Shown here: piece by piece, positions 1 through 9,870 of the stretch
Layout: every line of letters starts with the position of its first letter
Numbering within the stretch: position 1 is the stretch's first letter
From: Pseudophaeobacter sp.
GTDB lineage: Bacteria > Pseudomonadota > Alphaproteobacteria > Rhodobacterales > Rhodobacteraceae
NCBI GenBank assembly: GCA_027019165.1
Contig: JALUXC010000024.1
Span: 310,001 to 374,000 of the forward strand
Direction: 5' to 3'
DNA: 64,000 bases
Notes under the pieces: model-generated
Database searches by the model: none
What the model was told of the DNA's origin: nothing
Seen by the model: the letters and a program-made list of their open reading frames with translations, nothing else
Made by a program: the position numbers and the translations under genes

Positions 1-298
1 GAAGGGCACAACGCCTGAGCGCTTCCAACATTGCCCTCTGCACGCACAGCAAAGCGGGTCAAGCTGCTCAAAGTGTGCAGATTCTCAATAGATGTCGGGG
101 GAAGGCATTCTTGCCGATTTTGTGAGCTTCTACTCAGGCATTTCACCTGTTCCATGTGAAGCTCTGGGTCTTGAATTCTTCAAGTCTGGAGGAGGCTGCG
201 GTCTGGCGGCTCGTCCGTCCCATTGCACATACTGAGCAGACCTTGCAGCATTTCTTGCTGCGGTTTTGGCGTTCTGCCGCGGTGGTCTGCGGAATACG
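1..298. other. no supported gene
   Basis: This stretch lies downstream of the MarR gene's stop. Reading frames are short and broken on both strands and none has a convincing start with a ribosome binding site. A small perfect stem (GCAGCA at 245-250, TGCTGC at 256-261, five-base loop) could end the MarR transcript, but no T-run follows on the minus strand. I see nothing else in it. Confidence 0.5.
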
Positions 299-802
299 TT
301 AGTAGATATAGCGGATCTGGTCCGACCAATAGCGTTCCACGCGCTTCAGCGCGGTGGTGATATCCTCGATCCCTTGCCCGCTGATCACACCTTTGCCTTC
401 AAGGCCTTCGGCGTGACGAGAGAACAGCCCGGCCACGATATCCCGGATTTCCCGGCCACGTGGTGTCAGGCGAACGCGCACCGACCGGCGGTCGATCTCG
501 CAGCGCTGGTGGTGCATGTACCCCATGTCGACCAGCTTTTTCAGATTGTAGCTGACGTTGCTGCCCTGGTAGTAGCCGCGCGTTTTCAATTCGCCAGCGG
601 TGACTTCATTGTCGCCGATGTTGAACAGAAGCAGTGCCTGCACAGCATTGATTTCCAGAACGCCAACGCGCTCGAACTCATCCTTGATAACATCCAGCAA
701 CAGGCGGTGCAGACGCTCCACCAGGGCCAGGGCTTCAAGGTAGCCAGTCATGAACCCTTTGCGGTCCTGCTGGCCAATTGGCATTTCCATACTCATTCGC
801 AT
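299..802 (-). CDS. MarR-family winged-helix transcriptional regulator
   Basis: A 167-residue protein with the usual MarR length and layout: an N-terminal dimerisation helix, a winged helix around residues 45-110, and a C-terminal dimerisation helix. The stretch GELKTRGYYQGSNVSYNLKK fits the recognition helix and DRRSVRVRLTPRG fits the wing (DxRS-type turn seen in MarR proteins). MarR proteins bind DNA as dimers and usually respond to a small ligand. No target gene sits beside it; it is alone on its strand, 72 bases downstream of SdhE. Several in-frame ATGs (residues 1, 3, 5 and 7) make the exact start uncertain by a few codons. The family is clear, the ligand and regulon unknown. Confidence 0.85.
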   Translation of the reverse strand: MRMSMEMPIGQQDRKGFMTGYLEALALVERLHRLLLDVIKDEFERVGVLEINAVQALLLFNIGDNEVTAGELKTRGYYQGSNVSYNLKKLVDMGYMHHQRCEIDRRSVRVRLTPRGREIRDIVAGLFSRHAEGLEGKGVISGQGIEDITTALKRVERYWSDQIRYIY

Positions 803-846
803 CTCCGACTCGAATTTGCTGAGAGACAGAATGCAGACAATTCCCG

Positions 847-870
847 AAAAATCAGTTAAGCTGAATTTTT
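847..870 (-). terminator. AT-rich imperfect hairpin downstream of sdhE
   Basis: AAAAATCAG and CTGAATTTTT flank a five-base TTAAG loop with one mismatch. Read on the minus strand it lies a few bases after the SdhE stop and ends in a T-run, so a weak intrinsic terminator is likely. It is also upstream of the MarR gene, so an operator for that regulator is the alternative. Confidence 0.35.
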
Positions 871-874
871 ATGA

Positions 875-1129
875 TTATTGATAGGTTTGCGCGATGTCGT
901 GGATCAGTTCCGCAAACGGGTCCGGAGCGGAAACCTGCCCCGTAACCCATTGATATAAATCCTGATCATTCTCATGCAACAGGCGATCATAAAGGTCGAG
1001 CTGCGCCTCTTCCATGCTGTCCAGATTTGCGTCCGCAAAAGCAGAGAGCAGGATATCCATCTCTTTTATGCCCCGTCGCATGGACCGCATCCGAAGCCGT
1101 TTCAGCCGATTTTCGCGCGTTTCACTCAT
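875..1129 (-). CDS. sdhE: SdhE, FAD assembly factor 2 for succinate dehydrogenase
   Basis: An 84-residue helical protein with the family signature RRGIKEMD (the RGxxE motif whose conserved glycine contacts the flavoprotein), followed by YDRLLHENDQDLYQWVTG, typical of SdhE. The family helps attach FAD covalently to SdhA in the cytoplasm. I chose the ATG at 1129 because an AGGGA sits five bases before it; an upstream in-frame ATG at 1147 adds six residues with no ribosome binding site. It starts 34 bases after the XRE gene's stop, so the two may be cotranscribed. The sdhABCD genes are not in the window. Confidence 0.9.
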   Translation of the reverse strand: MSETRENRLKRLRMRSMRRGIKEMDILLSAFADANLDSMEEAQLDLYDRLLHENDQDLYQWVTGQVSAPDPFAELIHDIAQTYQ

Positions 1130-1162
1130 TTTTCCCTGTTCGATCATGTGAGTCGCTTTGCT

Positions 1163-1561
1163 TCATTGCGCCGCATTTTGCAGCAGTGTCCGCAGTTTCT
1201 TCTCCAGCCGTGCCGCGCGATCGGAACTTGCGCGCAGGTCGGCACGCAGATTGCGCAATTCGCTCAGCACTGCGGAAAAATCCCCGGTTTCCAGCTCGAG
1301 GTCGCCCGGCTCGGACATGCCCTCGCCCTCGCCGGTCAAAAGCCAGGTCATCGAGACATTGAGCAAACCCGCCATCATCGACAGCTTGTTGGCACGTGGC
1401 TCGGAAAGATCCTGCTCCCAGCCCATCAACGTGCTCTTCTTGACCCCAAGCCGCCGCGCCAGCTGGCCCTGGTTCATGCCTGCCGCCTCACGCGCAGCGG
1501 CAACCCGGTCGCCGAAAGTTGCGGCATCCGGTCCGAACCAGTCTGTTGTTTCATCGGCCAT
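1163..1561 (-). CDS. XRE-family helix-turn-helix regulator
   Basis: A 132-residue protein with an N-terminal Cro/C1-type helix-turn-helix at about residues 15-70: the Q-LARRLGVKKSTLMGWEQ segment is the helix-turn-helix core. It ends in a charged, probably coiled-coil tail (about residues 95-130, ELRNLRADLRASSDRAARLEKKL) that could mediate dimerisation. GGGAGAG precedes the ATG by six bases. It is divergent from the aspartate aminotransferase gene across 100 bases and upstream of sdhE on its own strand. The target is unknown; self-regulation or control of the divergent gene are the simple guesses. Confidence 0.8.
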   Translation of the reverse strand: MADETTDWFGPDAATFGDRVAAAREAAGMNQGQLARRLGVKKSTLMGWEQDLSEPRANKLSMMAGLLNVSMTWLLTGEGEGMSEPGDLELETGDFSAVLSELRNLRADLRASSDRAARLEKKLRTLLQNAAQ

Positions 1562-1577
1562 TTTGGCTCTCCCTTGA

Positions 1578-2864
<1,287 letters not shown>

Positions 2865-2881
2865 ACAGGAGAGTTCTGCCC

Positions 2882-3292
2882 ATGTCCGTCGCGCTGCCCG
2901 AATACTACTTCCGCGTTCGCGAAAACGGTGCCTTTGTGTTCCGCGTGGATACGGAGAACCGGCAGCGCCGGATCGATATGGATCAGATCGCCGTTGTGAA
3001 CATCCGCAACGGCGAGATCCGCGCCCATGGGGATCGCGAGCTCAGCGCCCGTGATCTGGCCGAAATCAAGGACTGGATGGAAACGCGCAGCCGGGTTCTG
3101 GCCGAGCGCGATGTCGACGACATCCACAGGGCGATAGATCACCTGAACCTGACCGCCCATTGGGTGCAAAGCCGTGCCACTGACGAGCAGCTTGATGAGG
3201 TGACAGACACACTGCTTATGGCCATGCACGATTTGCGCAGCGTATTGGTGCGCAAAAAGGCCGACCGGCTGACGAAAAACCGCAAAGCCTAA
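2882..3292 (+). CDS. conserved hypothetical protein
   Basis: A 136-residue soluble, charged protein with no signal peptide or membrane segment. I do not recognise a named domain. The N-terminal 60 residues look beta-rich (YYFRVRENGAFVFRV, repeated strands, HGDRELS), the rest helical and ending in a basic KKADRLTKNRK tail. AGGAGA lies nine bases before the ATG. It is 17 bases downstream of the aminotransferase on the same strand and probably cotranscribed with it. Codon use and composition look like neighbouring real genes, so I take it as a true gene of unknown role. Confidence 0.75.
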   Translation: MSVALPEYYFRVRENGAFVFRVDTENRQRRIDMDQIAVVNIRNGEIRAHGDRELSARDLAEIKDWMETRSRVLAERDVDDIHRAIDHLNLTAHWVQSRATDEQLDEVTDTLLMAMHDLRSVLVRKKADRLTKNRKA

Positions 3293-3303
3293 GTCCAAAG
3301 GCC

Positions 3304-4668
3304 TTAAGTGGCGGTTGGCGTGACCTTGCGAACCGAGCGCCGCCAGAAACGCATCAGCAAAAAGAACCCCGCGCAGCTAAGCCCCAATGCAAGCCCATAC
3401 CAGATTCCGGCCCCTCCCCACCCAAAGGCAAAGCCAAAGAGGTAGGAGGCCGGGATCCCCACGGCCCAGTAACTGACGGCGGCAATCACCATGGGCACGC
3501 CCGTATCCTGCACCCCGCGCAACAGGCCCAGCGCAACGACCTGCATCCCATCCATCAGCTGGAACAGGGCCGCCGCCGCCAACAAGGCCGCACCGATGAT
3601 CAGGATCTGGGGTTTTTCAGGATCGTCCGGCGCCAGGAACAGAGAAATGAGCGGGCCGGGGGCTGCAAGGAACAGCGCGATCGTGGCCACGGCCATGACC
3701 AGCGACAGCGCGATGACAACCCTTGCGCCGCGTTCCAGATGCGGTCTGTCCTTGCGCCCATAGGCATTGCCAGCCCGGATCGTCGCCGCATTGGACAGCC
3801 CCAGATGCACCATAAAGGTGAGCCCTGAAAGCGTGATGGCAATGCCATGGGCGGCCAGCGTCGCGGTGCCCAGCCATCCCATCATCATGGCCGAAGCGGT
3901 GAACAGGCTGATTTCGCTGAGGTTCGTGAGGCCAATAGGCAGGCCCAGGCGGAACACCTCGCGCAGCATCTCCCAATCGGGGCGATGGAAATTGCGCAAC
4001 AGCTCATGCTCGGAAAGCGCCCGCAGGGCATAGATCAGCACGGCCAGCAGGGACACGCTCTGGGTCAGGACCGAGGCCAGCGCCGCGCCCTCGATCCCCA
4101 GTTCGGGCGCACCAAGATTGCCAAAGATCAGTGCGTAGTTGACGACAGCATTTAAGCCAGCGGCCATCAGCGTCACCCAAAGCACCACCTGCGTCCGCTC
4201 AAGCGCGGCAAGATAGGATTTCAGCACCATCACCAGAAGGGCAGGAAACATCCCCCAGCCGGCAAGGCGCAGGTAAGTCGCGCTGTCCGCAGCCACTTCG
4301 GGCTTTTGCCCCAGCATCAACAGGATCGGTTCCGAATACCACAGGGCAGGCAGCGCGATCACGCCATAGGCCAGCGACAACCACAGCCCCATGCGGGTCG
4401 AGCGACGCACCTGACGCTCTTCCCCGGCGCCCGCGGCAGCAGCAACCAGTGGCATGACCGCAAAGGCGAACCCGGCCCCCAGCATGAAAAAGACAAAGAA
4501 ATAGGATCCGGCCAAAGTGACTGCCGCCAGCTCCTCGGCGCCGTACCAGCCGAGCATGATCGAATCCGTCATGCCAATCGCGAACTGCGCCACATGTCCG
4601 CCAATGAGCGGCAGGCCCAGAAAGGCAACGGCACGCGCGTGCTCACGATATGTCATCACGGTCTTCAT
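3304..4668 (-). CDS. MATE-family multidrug efflux transporter (NorM-like)
   Basis: A 454-residue inner-membrane protein with about twelve hydrophobic helices arranged as two MatE halves. The N-terminal half carries LPLIGGHVAQFAIGMTDSIM, a typical first MATE helix, and the second half repeats the pattern at GLPIGLTNLSEISLF. MATE pumps export cationic drugs and metabolites using a Na+ or H+ gradient. AAGGCGGA precedes the ATG. The gene converges on the hypothetical gene at 2882-3292 (11-base gap) and is divergent from the secreted hydrolase at 4864. Substrate cannot be told from sequence. Confidence 0.9.
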   Translation of the reverse strand: MKTVMTYREHARAVAFLGLPLIGGHVAQFAIGMTDSIMLGWYGAEELAAVTLAGSYFFVFFMLGAGFAFAVMPLVAAAAGAGEERQVRRSTRMGLWLSLAYGVIALPALWYSEPILLMLGQKPEVAADSATYLRLAGWGMFPALLVMVLKSYLAALERTQVVLWVTLMAAGLNAVVNYALIFGNLGAPELGIEGAALASVLTQSVSLLAVLIYALRALSEHELLRNFHRPDWEMLREVFRLGLPIGLTNLSEISLFTASAMMMGWLGTATLAAHGIAITLSGLTFMVHLGLSNAATIRAGNAYGRKDRPHLERGARVVIALSLVMAVATIALFLAAPGPLISLFLAPDDPEKPQILIIGAALLAAAALFQLMDGMQVVALGLLRGVQDTGVPMVIAAVSYWAVGIPASYLFGFAFGWGGAGIWYGLALGLSCAGFFLLMRFWRRSVRKVTPTAT

Positions 4669-4767
4669 AGATCCGCCTTATGCCCGGCGGGCTGCTCTGG
4701 CAATAGGCCACGTCTCAAAATCAGATCTTACGCTCGCCCCATCTCCGGGGCATGGTACTGGGATGTC

Positions 4768-4837
4768 TCGTGACGCAGTGTCACGAAGAATTCGCACAAG
4801 ATTTTCTACACATGCGGCGTGCAACGGCTACCGTTGC
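4768..4837. promoter_or_regulatory. two perfect dyads in the MATE/hydrolase divergent gap
   Basis: TCGTGAC (4768-4774) and GTCACGA (4780-4786) form a perfect 7-base inverted repeat with a five-base centre. GCAACGG (4821-4827) and CCGTTGC (4831-4837) form another with a CTA centre, 26 bases ahead of the hydrolase start. In a divergent promoter region these are candidate repressor sites, or one may fold in the hydrolase leader. No regulator gene is adjacent. Confidence 0.4.
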
Positions 4838-4863
4838 GGCATTCATTCGATAGGAGAGCATTC

Positions 4864-6153
4864 ATGCGCGAACAGATTGCAATGGTCGGCCTCGCCGCAT
4901 CCCTGGCCGCAGGCCCGGTCGTGGCGGAAAACCGGATCGACCGCATCCGCCCGGACGCACCGGAACTGGCGGCCTTTGGGACCTACCCCATCGGCGTTCA
5001 GACGCTGGAGTTCGTGAACCCCGGCCAGAACGACATCCTGAACACCACGGACGACAGTCAGCCGCTCTATGATCGACCGATCACGGTCGAGGTCTGGTAT
5101 CCGGCGGCGCCCGGCACGCCTGTGGGCGGCACCTATGAAACCGTGCTGCGCGATGGCACCACCCCCACGACCCTGCATGGCCGCGCCGCCCGCGCGGCGG
5201 AACCGGCCAGCGGCGCGCGGTTTCCCCTTGTCGTGATCTCGCACGGTTACCCCGGCAACCGCTATCTGATGTCACATCTCGGCGAGAACCTGGCATCCAA
5301 AGGCTATGTCACCGTTTCCATTGATCACACCGACAGCACTTATTCCGACAAGGCGGCCTTTGGCTCCACCCTGCTCAATCGCCCGATTGACCAGAAGTTC
5401 GTGATCGATCAGATGGAAGCCTTGGAAGGCCCATTGGGTGCGATCACCGATACCTCGCAAACCGGGGTGATCGGCTATTCCATGGGCGGATACGGCGCGC
5501 TGGTTTTTGCCGGCGCCGGTGTGACCGAAGCCTCGACCCAATACAGCTGGGGCACGCCCGCAGGCCTCTTGAAACGTAACATGGCCGGGACCGAAAGCCA
5601 TGCCGCTCTGGTTGATGAGCGGGTGAAAGCGGTGATCTCGATCGGTCCCTGGGGCATGAACACCGGGTTCTGGGATGCGACCGGTCTTGCTGGCGTCGAA
5701 AAACCGATCCTGATGATGGCGGGCAGCGTCGATGATGTCTCGAAATACCCGGCCATGCGCCAGATCTTTGAGGGCATGGTCAACACCAACCGCCACCTGT
5801 TGACCTTTGAGGCAGCCAACCACAATGCCGCTGCCCCGATGCCCGCCCCCATCGAGAGCTGGGAGCCGTCAGAGACGCTCGACTTCATTCCCTTTGAACA
5901 CTACGCCGATGCGGTCTGGGACACCAACCGGATGAACAACATCACCCAGCATTTCGCCACCGCCTATATGGATCTGCACCTCAAGGGCGATACAGACAAG
6001 GCTGCCTATCTTGACCTCATCGAGCGCGCAGCCGATGGCGTCGTGGATGTGGACGATGCAGGCAAAGAGCAGGCCGGCCACACCCACTGGAAAGGCTTTG
6101 CACCGCGCACCGCGCAGGGGCTGACCTTTGAGACCCTGAGCAAAGGCGAATAA
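4864..6153 (+). CDS. secreted alpha/beta hydrolase (dienelactone hydrolase / PAF-acetylhydrolase-like)
   Basis: A 429-residue exported hydrolase. The start at 4864 follows an AGGAGA seven bases upstream and gives an N-terminal signal-like segment ending GPVVAEN; the longer frame from 4819 lacks a ribosome binding site. The fold is marked by VISHGYPGNRY (oxyanion region, near residue 125) and the nucleophile elbow GYSMGGYG, with serine about residue 207. A late D-D-V segment (GSVDDVSKYP) and HNAAAP are candidates for acid and base. The lipid- or ester-type substrate is not known. Transcribed away from the MATE exporter and ending in a strong hairpin. Confidence 0.8.
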   Translation: MREQIAMVGLAASLAAGPVVAENRIDRIRPDAPELAAFGTYPIGVQTLEFVNPGQNDILNTTDDSQPLYDRPITVEVWYPAAPGTPVGGTYETVLRDGTTPTTLHGRAARAAEPASGARFPLVVISHGYPGNRYLMSHLGENLASKGYVTVSIDHTDSTYSDKAAFGSTLLNRPIDQKFVIDQMEALEGPLGAITDTSQTGVIGYSMGGYGALVFAGAGVTEASTQYSWGTPAGLLKRNMAGTESHAALVDERVKAVISIGPWGMNTGFWDATGLAGVEKPILMMAGSVDDVSKYPAMRQIFEGMVNTNRHLLTFEAANHNAAAPMPAPIESWEPSETLDFIPFEHYADAVWDTNRMNNITQHFATAYMDLHLKGDTDKAAYLDLIERAADGVVDVDDAGKEQAGHTHWKGFAPRTAQGLTFETLSKGE

Positions 6154-6163
6154 GCGCAGCGAA

Positions 6164-6200
6164 ACCCTGCCGCTGCGGTTGCCAAACGCGGCGGCGGGGT
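6164..6200. terminator. GC-rich bidirectional hairpin between convergent genes
   Basis: ACCCTGCCGC (6164-6173) pairs with GCGGCGGGGT (6191-6200) with one G-T wobble, just after the hydrolase stop at 6153 and just before the stop of the convergent nickel/cobalt transporter at 6205. There is no clear T-run, so it may stop both transcripts or protect their ends. Confidence 0.55.
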
Positions 6201-6204
6201 CACA

Positions 6205-7173
6205 TCACAGTGCGCGCAGCATGATCTGCAACGCCAGGGCCGCGATGACCGCCCCAGCCAGCAACTCAAGCCCCGCCGCAAGGGCAAGCGCCCCGCGTCC
6301 CTCCATCCGCTGCAAGGTGCCTTCGCGCAAAAAGACCGAGGCAACCGCGACAGCAACCGTCACGCTTGCGGTGCCCAGCCCCATGGCAAAGGCCCCGGCA
6401 ATGCCCGCAGGCAGAACATCCATCCGCCAGGTCACCAAGAGCAGGAAGACAGCCCCCGTACAGGGACGCATCGCAACGGCCCCGATGATGGCAAGCGCAT
6501 CGCGCAGCCCGTGCACCTGAGCGGCCTCTTCCAGCGTTGGGCCATGACGGTGCCCACAGGTGGGACAGGCGCCCTCCTCTTTGTGGTCGTGGGGGTGATC
6601 ATGGTTATGGTGGTCATGCGTATGACTGTGGCCGCAGGCCGCGTGATCCGCGTGCCCGTCTTTCGTGCTGGCAACGGGGCGCAGGGCCACCAGGCGGCGC
6701 CCGCCGCGCCAGACCAGATAAAAGCCAAGGCAGGCGATCAGACCATACGACAAGGGCGCCAGCACCTCCTCGGCGACATTGGTCATGCGCTCCCGGCTCC
6801 AGTCCAGCAACACGAGGCCACCGGCGACCAGGATCACCGCTGTGGCCGCCTGCGCCAGCGAAGAGGCTACGGCCAGCCCCGCAAGGCGCGCCAGCGCAAC
6901 CGGCCTGCCGATCCCATATCCACCGATCACCAGCTTGCCATGCCCCGGACCAGCCGCGTGAAAGAAACCGTAAGAGAAACACAACGACAGGAGCGAAAGC
7001 AAAGCGCCCGGCTGCCCCGATTTCAGCGCTCTGAGGCCCCGCGCCAGGGCGTTCTGCGCTTCACGCTGGCCTTCGGCAGCCCAGCGCGCCACATCCTGCG
7101 CGCCGCCAAACCCCCAAAGCCAGACGGCGACCGCAAAAACACAAAGGGCAAGGACCGCTGTCAGGATCCGCAT
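6205..7173 (-). CDS. NicO/RcnA-type nickel/cobalt transporter with His-rich loop
   Basis: A 322-residue inner-membrane protein with six or so hydrophobic helices. The family motif HAAGPGHGK sits near residue 73 (on helix 2), and a cytoplasmic loop around residues 170-210 is packed with histidines ([16 protein letters not shown]) plus a CPTCGHRHG pair of cysteines, fit to bind a divalent metal. NicO proteins move Ni2+ or Co2+ across the inner membrane; direction is not set by sequence. It starts one base after the DUF1007 gene's stop (TGAGATG), so the two are translationally coupled and likely work together. Confidence 0.88.
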   Translation of the reverse strand: MRILTAVLALCVFAVAVWLWGFGGAQDVARWAAEGQREAQNALARGLRALKSGQPGALLSLLSLCFSYGFFHAAGPGHGKLVIGGYGIGRPVALARLAGLAVASSLAQAATAVILVAGGLVLLDWSRERMTNVAEEVLAPLSYGLIACLGFYLVWRGGRRLVALRPVASTKDGHADHAACGHSHTHDHHNHDHPHDHKEEGACPTCGHRHGPTLEEAAQVHGLRDALAIIGAVAMRPCTGAVFLLLVTWRMDVLPAGIAGAFAMGLGTASVTVAVAVASVFLREGTLQRMEGRGALALAAGLELLAGAVIAALALQIMLRAL

Positions 7174-7174
7174 C

Positions 7175-7819
7175 TCAGCCCTCGCAGCTCAATCGAACCG
7201 TGTCGGCAAAAGCCGCGCCAACCTCTGGGTAGGCCTCTTCGGCCTGATCGGCGGGCATGGCATAAAGCAGCTCTTCCACCAGGGTGTAGGCCCGGTCCAG
7301 ATCCGGTGGCGTGATATCTACCATGCAACCTGCATCCACGCGCACGCCCTGATTGACGGTGTAGGCAGTATAATAGGTCGGATCATAGGCCTTGATCACC
7401 ACCCCGTCCGCCGGGACCGGCTCGGCCAGCTTGCGGCGGTGACGGGTGATGATGCGCCCCTCCACGACCTCGGTCGAGACATGCTCCGGCGCCTGCAAGG
7501 CCAGCGACGCCTCACCTTTCTGCAGGTAGGTGTCACCGGCATAGCCCGCCACCCAGTTGAGATCAAAGCCCTTGAGAAACCCCAGCTCAGCCGGGTTCAG
7601 CCGCCCGTCCATATCGTTGTCAAGGCCCAGGTCCTCGAACACCAGAAGGGAGTAGAAATCATCGTAGGACCAGGTGATCTCGACCGCCTCAAGTCGCCCC
7701 TGCTCGTCGAGGCTGAGCTGCAGACCGGTATCTACAAAAACATGCGGGTGGGCCTGCACGCCTAAAGGCGCACAGGTGACTAGGGCAATCCCTGCTGCAA
7801 TAGCAAAGCGGTTCATCAT
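7175..7819 (-). CDS. DUF1007 periplasmic protein, partner of the metal transporter
   Basis: About 214 residues with a signal peptide ([20 protein letters not shown], cut near VQA) followed by HPHVFVDT, the usual mature start of DUF1007 proteins; the two histidines could bind metal. Two adjacent ATGs (7819 and 7816) are possible starts; a longer frame to 7867 would bury the signal peptide. DUF1007 genes often sit next to NicO/HupE-type metal transporters, as here, and are thought to hand over metal in the periplasm; that role is inference. Upstream lies only the tail of the ppk2 gene, so this operon's promoter is within or beside it. Confidence 0.82.
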   Translation of the reverse strand: MMNRFAIAAGIALVTCAPLGVQAHPHVFVDTGLQLSLDEQGRLEAVEITWSYDDFYSLLVFEDLGLDNDMDGRLNPAELGFLKGFDLNWVAGYAGDTYLQKGEASLALQAPEHVSTEVVEGRIITRHRRKLAEPVPADGVVIKAYDPTYYTAYTVNQGVRVDAGCMVDITPPDLDRAYTLVEELLYAMPADQAEEAYPEVGAAFADTVRLSCEG

Positions 7820-7893
7820 GCAAAAGGGTGTAGCCCCGCGCTGTGGGCCCGACAAGGGCATTGACACCAGCGCGCTACGGCAACCGGCGAAAG

Positions 7894-8823
7894 TCAGCGC
7901 ACACGCGTATCCGGGTGCAAGGCTTTGCCGAGGATGTGATCGGAGCGATGGATCACATGATGCGCCTGACCGATAATCAGCGGATCCGGGTCTTTCGCGA
8001 TCTCGGGGTCTTTGCCTGGGTAGTCCAGTGTGCTGAGGAAATGCCGCATGCAGTTCAGGCGGGCACGTTTCTTGCAGTTGGACTTTACCACCGTCCAGGG
8101 CGCATCTGCCGTGTCAGTGTAAAAGAACATCGCCTCTTTGGCCTCGGTGTAATCGTCCCATTTGTCCAATGAGGCTTTGTCGATGGGCGACAGTTTCCAC
8201 TGTTTGAGAGGGTCCGTTTCCCGGGATTTGAAGCGGGCCAACTGTTCATTTTGCGTCACCGAGAACCAGTATTTGTAAAGCCGGATGCCCGAGCGCACCA
8301 ACATCTGTTCAAGGTCTGGCGTCTGGCGCATGAACTCAAGGTATTCATTGGGTTCGCAAAAGCCCATCACTCGCTCAACACCTGCGCGATTATACCACGA
8401 GCGGTCGTAGAGCACGATTTCCCCGCTGGTGGGCAGGTGCTGCAGATAGCGCTGAAAGTACCATTGACCGCGCTCCTCATCGGTGGGTTTGTTCAAGGCC
8501 ACCACACGCGCATGCCGCGGGTTCAGGTGTTCGGTAAAGCGCTTGATCGTGCCGCCCTTGCCCGCCGCATCGCGCCCTTCAAACAGCATCACAAACTTCT
8601 CGCCCGTCTCCAGCGCCCAGTGTTGCACTTTCAGGAGTTCGGCCTGCAGTTTGGCTTTCTCCTCTTCATAGGCCTTGCGGGCCATCTTCCGGGCATAGGG
8701 GTACTTCCCGCTTTCAAACGCGCGCCGGATCTCCTCCGGGGCGGGCGTTTTGGGCGCGGGCTTTGCCGCAGGGGTGTCTTGTCCGTTGACGTTGGTTTGA
8801 GGCTCGGGGGCGGATGTCGGCAT
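7894..8823 (-). CDS. ppk2: polyphosphate kinase 2 (PPK2 class I)
   Basis: A 309-residue cytoplasmic kinase that uses inorganic polyphosphate to phosphorylate nucleoside diphosphates (or the reverse). The Walker A-like motif FEGRDAAGKGGTIKRF has its lysine at residue 89, and the Walker B/lid region YDRSWYNRAGVERVMGFC follows, both diagnostic of PPK2. The first 30 residues are a proline/alanine-rich tail of low complexity. GGAG lies eight bases before the ATG. The gene is upstream of DUF1007/NicO on the same strand; a working link is not evident. Exopolyphosphatase (22938-24488) elsewhere in the window belongs to the same polyphosphate economy. Confidence 0.93.
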   Translation of the reverse strand: MPTSAPEPQTNVNGQDTPAAKPAPKTPAPEEIRRAFESGKYPYARKMARKAYEEEKAKLQAELLKVQHWALETGEKFVMLFEGRDAAGKGGTIKRFTEHLNPRHARVVALNKPTDEERGQWYFQRYLQHLPTSGEIVLYDRSWYNRAGVERVMGFCEPNEYLEFMRQTPDLEQMLVRSGIRLYKYWFSVTQNEQLARFKSRETDPLKQWKLSPIDKASLDKWDDYTEAKEAMFFYTDTADAPWTVVKSNCKKRARLNCMRHFLSTLDYPGKDPEIAKDPDPLIIGQAHHVIHRSDHILGKALHPDTRVR

Positions 8824-8985
8824 GGGCTACTCCAATGGATCGATACTGAAGAAGAGCCTATCAGCTTTGAGGCGGCCGCGCGCTGACCTGCATCAAAGCG
8901 CAACCAATCCGTCGGATGACGTGGCGGACTGCTTGCACGTGGCCCAAGGGTTAAACAGCATGGCCAAAATAGAGAGGAACGCAGC

Positions 8986-9867
8986 ATGCAGGCCGGGTTT
9001 GAGACGCTGAACGACAGGCAATTCTTTGTCAGACGCTGGGGAGATCCGACCTTGCCCCCCCTGCTGATGCTGCATGGGTTTCCCGAATATGGCGGCGCCT
9101 GGCAGGAGCTGGCAGATCATCTGAGCCCTCACTTTCATTGCATTGCGCCCGATCAACGCGGCTATGGTCAAAGCTGGACACCTTCCGAGGTCAGCGCCTA
9201 TGCCACGTCAAAACTGGTTGGCGATATGGCCGCCCTGATTGCTGAGGCCGACGCCCCAGTGACCGTGCTCGGCCACGACTGGGGGGCAGCGGTGGCCTAT
9301 GGGCTGGCGATGTTCCACCCTGAACTGGTGTCGAAGCTCATCATCGCAAACGGGGTGCACCCGGTGCCCTTCCAGCGTGCCCTGGCGTCGGGCGGCGCGC
9401 AGGCGGTAGCCTCGCAATATATCCTCGAACTGCGCAAGACCGGCTCAGAGGCAGCGCTGATGGCAGATGAATTCGCAGGCCTGCGCGCGCTGTTTTCCGC
9501 GAACATGGATCTGGACTGGCTCAGCGGCGATCGGCTGGCCCAGTATCAAACCGAATGGTCCCGCCCGGGACGGCTCTGCGGCATGGTGAACTGGTATCGC
9601 GCCTCTCCTCTTCGGGTGGCGACACCGGGCAATGGGATCCCCGTGCCAGACCTGCCTTTGGAGCGGTTGCGTGTCCCACAGCCGCATCTGCTGGTCTGGG
9701 GCGCCAATGACACCGCCCTTTTGCCAGAGGCCACCGAAGGGCTGGAAGAATTCGCACCACGGCTGACCCGCGTCGAGATCGAAGGCTGCGATCACTGGCT
9801 GCATCATCAAAAGCCGCAAGAGCTGGCCGAAGTCATCCTGAGCTGGAGCGCCCGGGCACTGACCTAA
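8986..9867 (+). CDS. alpha/beta hydrolase, epoxide hydrolase/haloalkane dehalogenase-like
   Basis: A 293-residue cytoplasmic hydrolase. HGFPE at residues 30-34 is the oxyanion motif, GHDWGA puts the nucleophilic aspartate at D98 (the epoxide hydrolase pattern, where serine hydrolases have Ser), and CDHWLHHQKP gives the base histidine near residue 270. The family opens epoxides or removes halogen through an ester intermediate; the natural substrate is not readable. AGAGGA lies seven bases before the ATG. It is divergent from ppk2 and convergent with the decarboxylase, whose stop lies three bases beyond its own. Confidence 0.85.
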   Translation: MQAGFETLNDRQFFVRRWGDPTLPPLLMLHGFPEYGGAWQELADHLSPHFHCIAPDQRGYGQSWTPSEVSAYATSKLVGDMAALIAEADAPVTVLGHDWGAAVAYGLAMFHPELVSKLIIANGVHPVPFQRALASGGAQAVASQYILELRKTGSEAALMADEFAGLRALFSANMDLDWLSGDRLAQYQTEWSRPGRLCGMVNWYRASPLRVATPGNGIPVPDLPLERLRVPQPHLLVWGANDTALLPEATEGLEEFAPRLTRVEIEGCDHWLHHQKPQELAEVILSWSARALT

Positions 9868-9870
9868 CCT

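Noticed and set aside
7820-7893. Cobalamin or nickel/cobalt riboswitch before DUF1007
   Set aside because: The leader is short and shows no B12-box or NiCo-type stem set, and the upstream gene is close.
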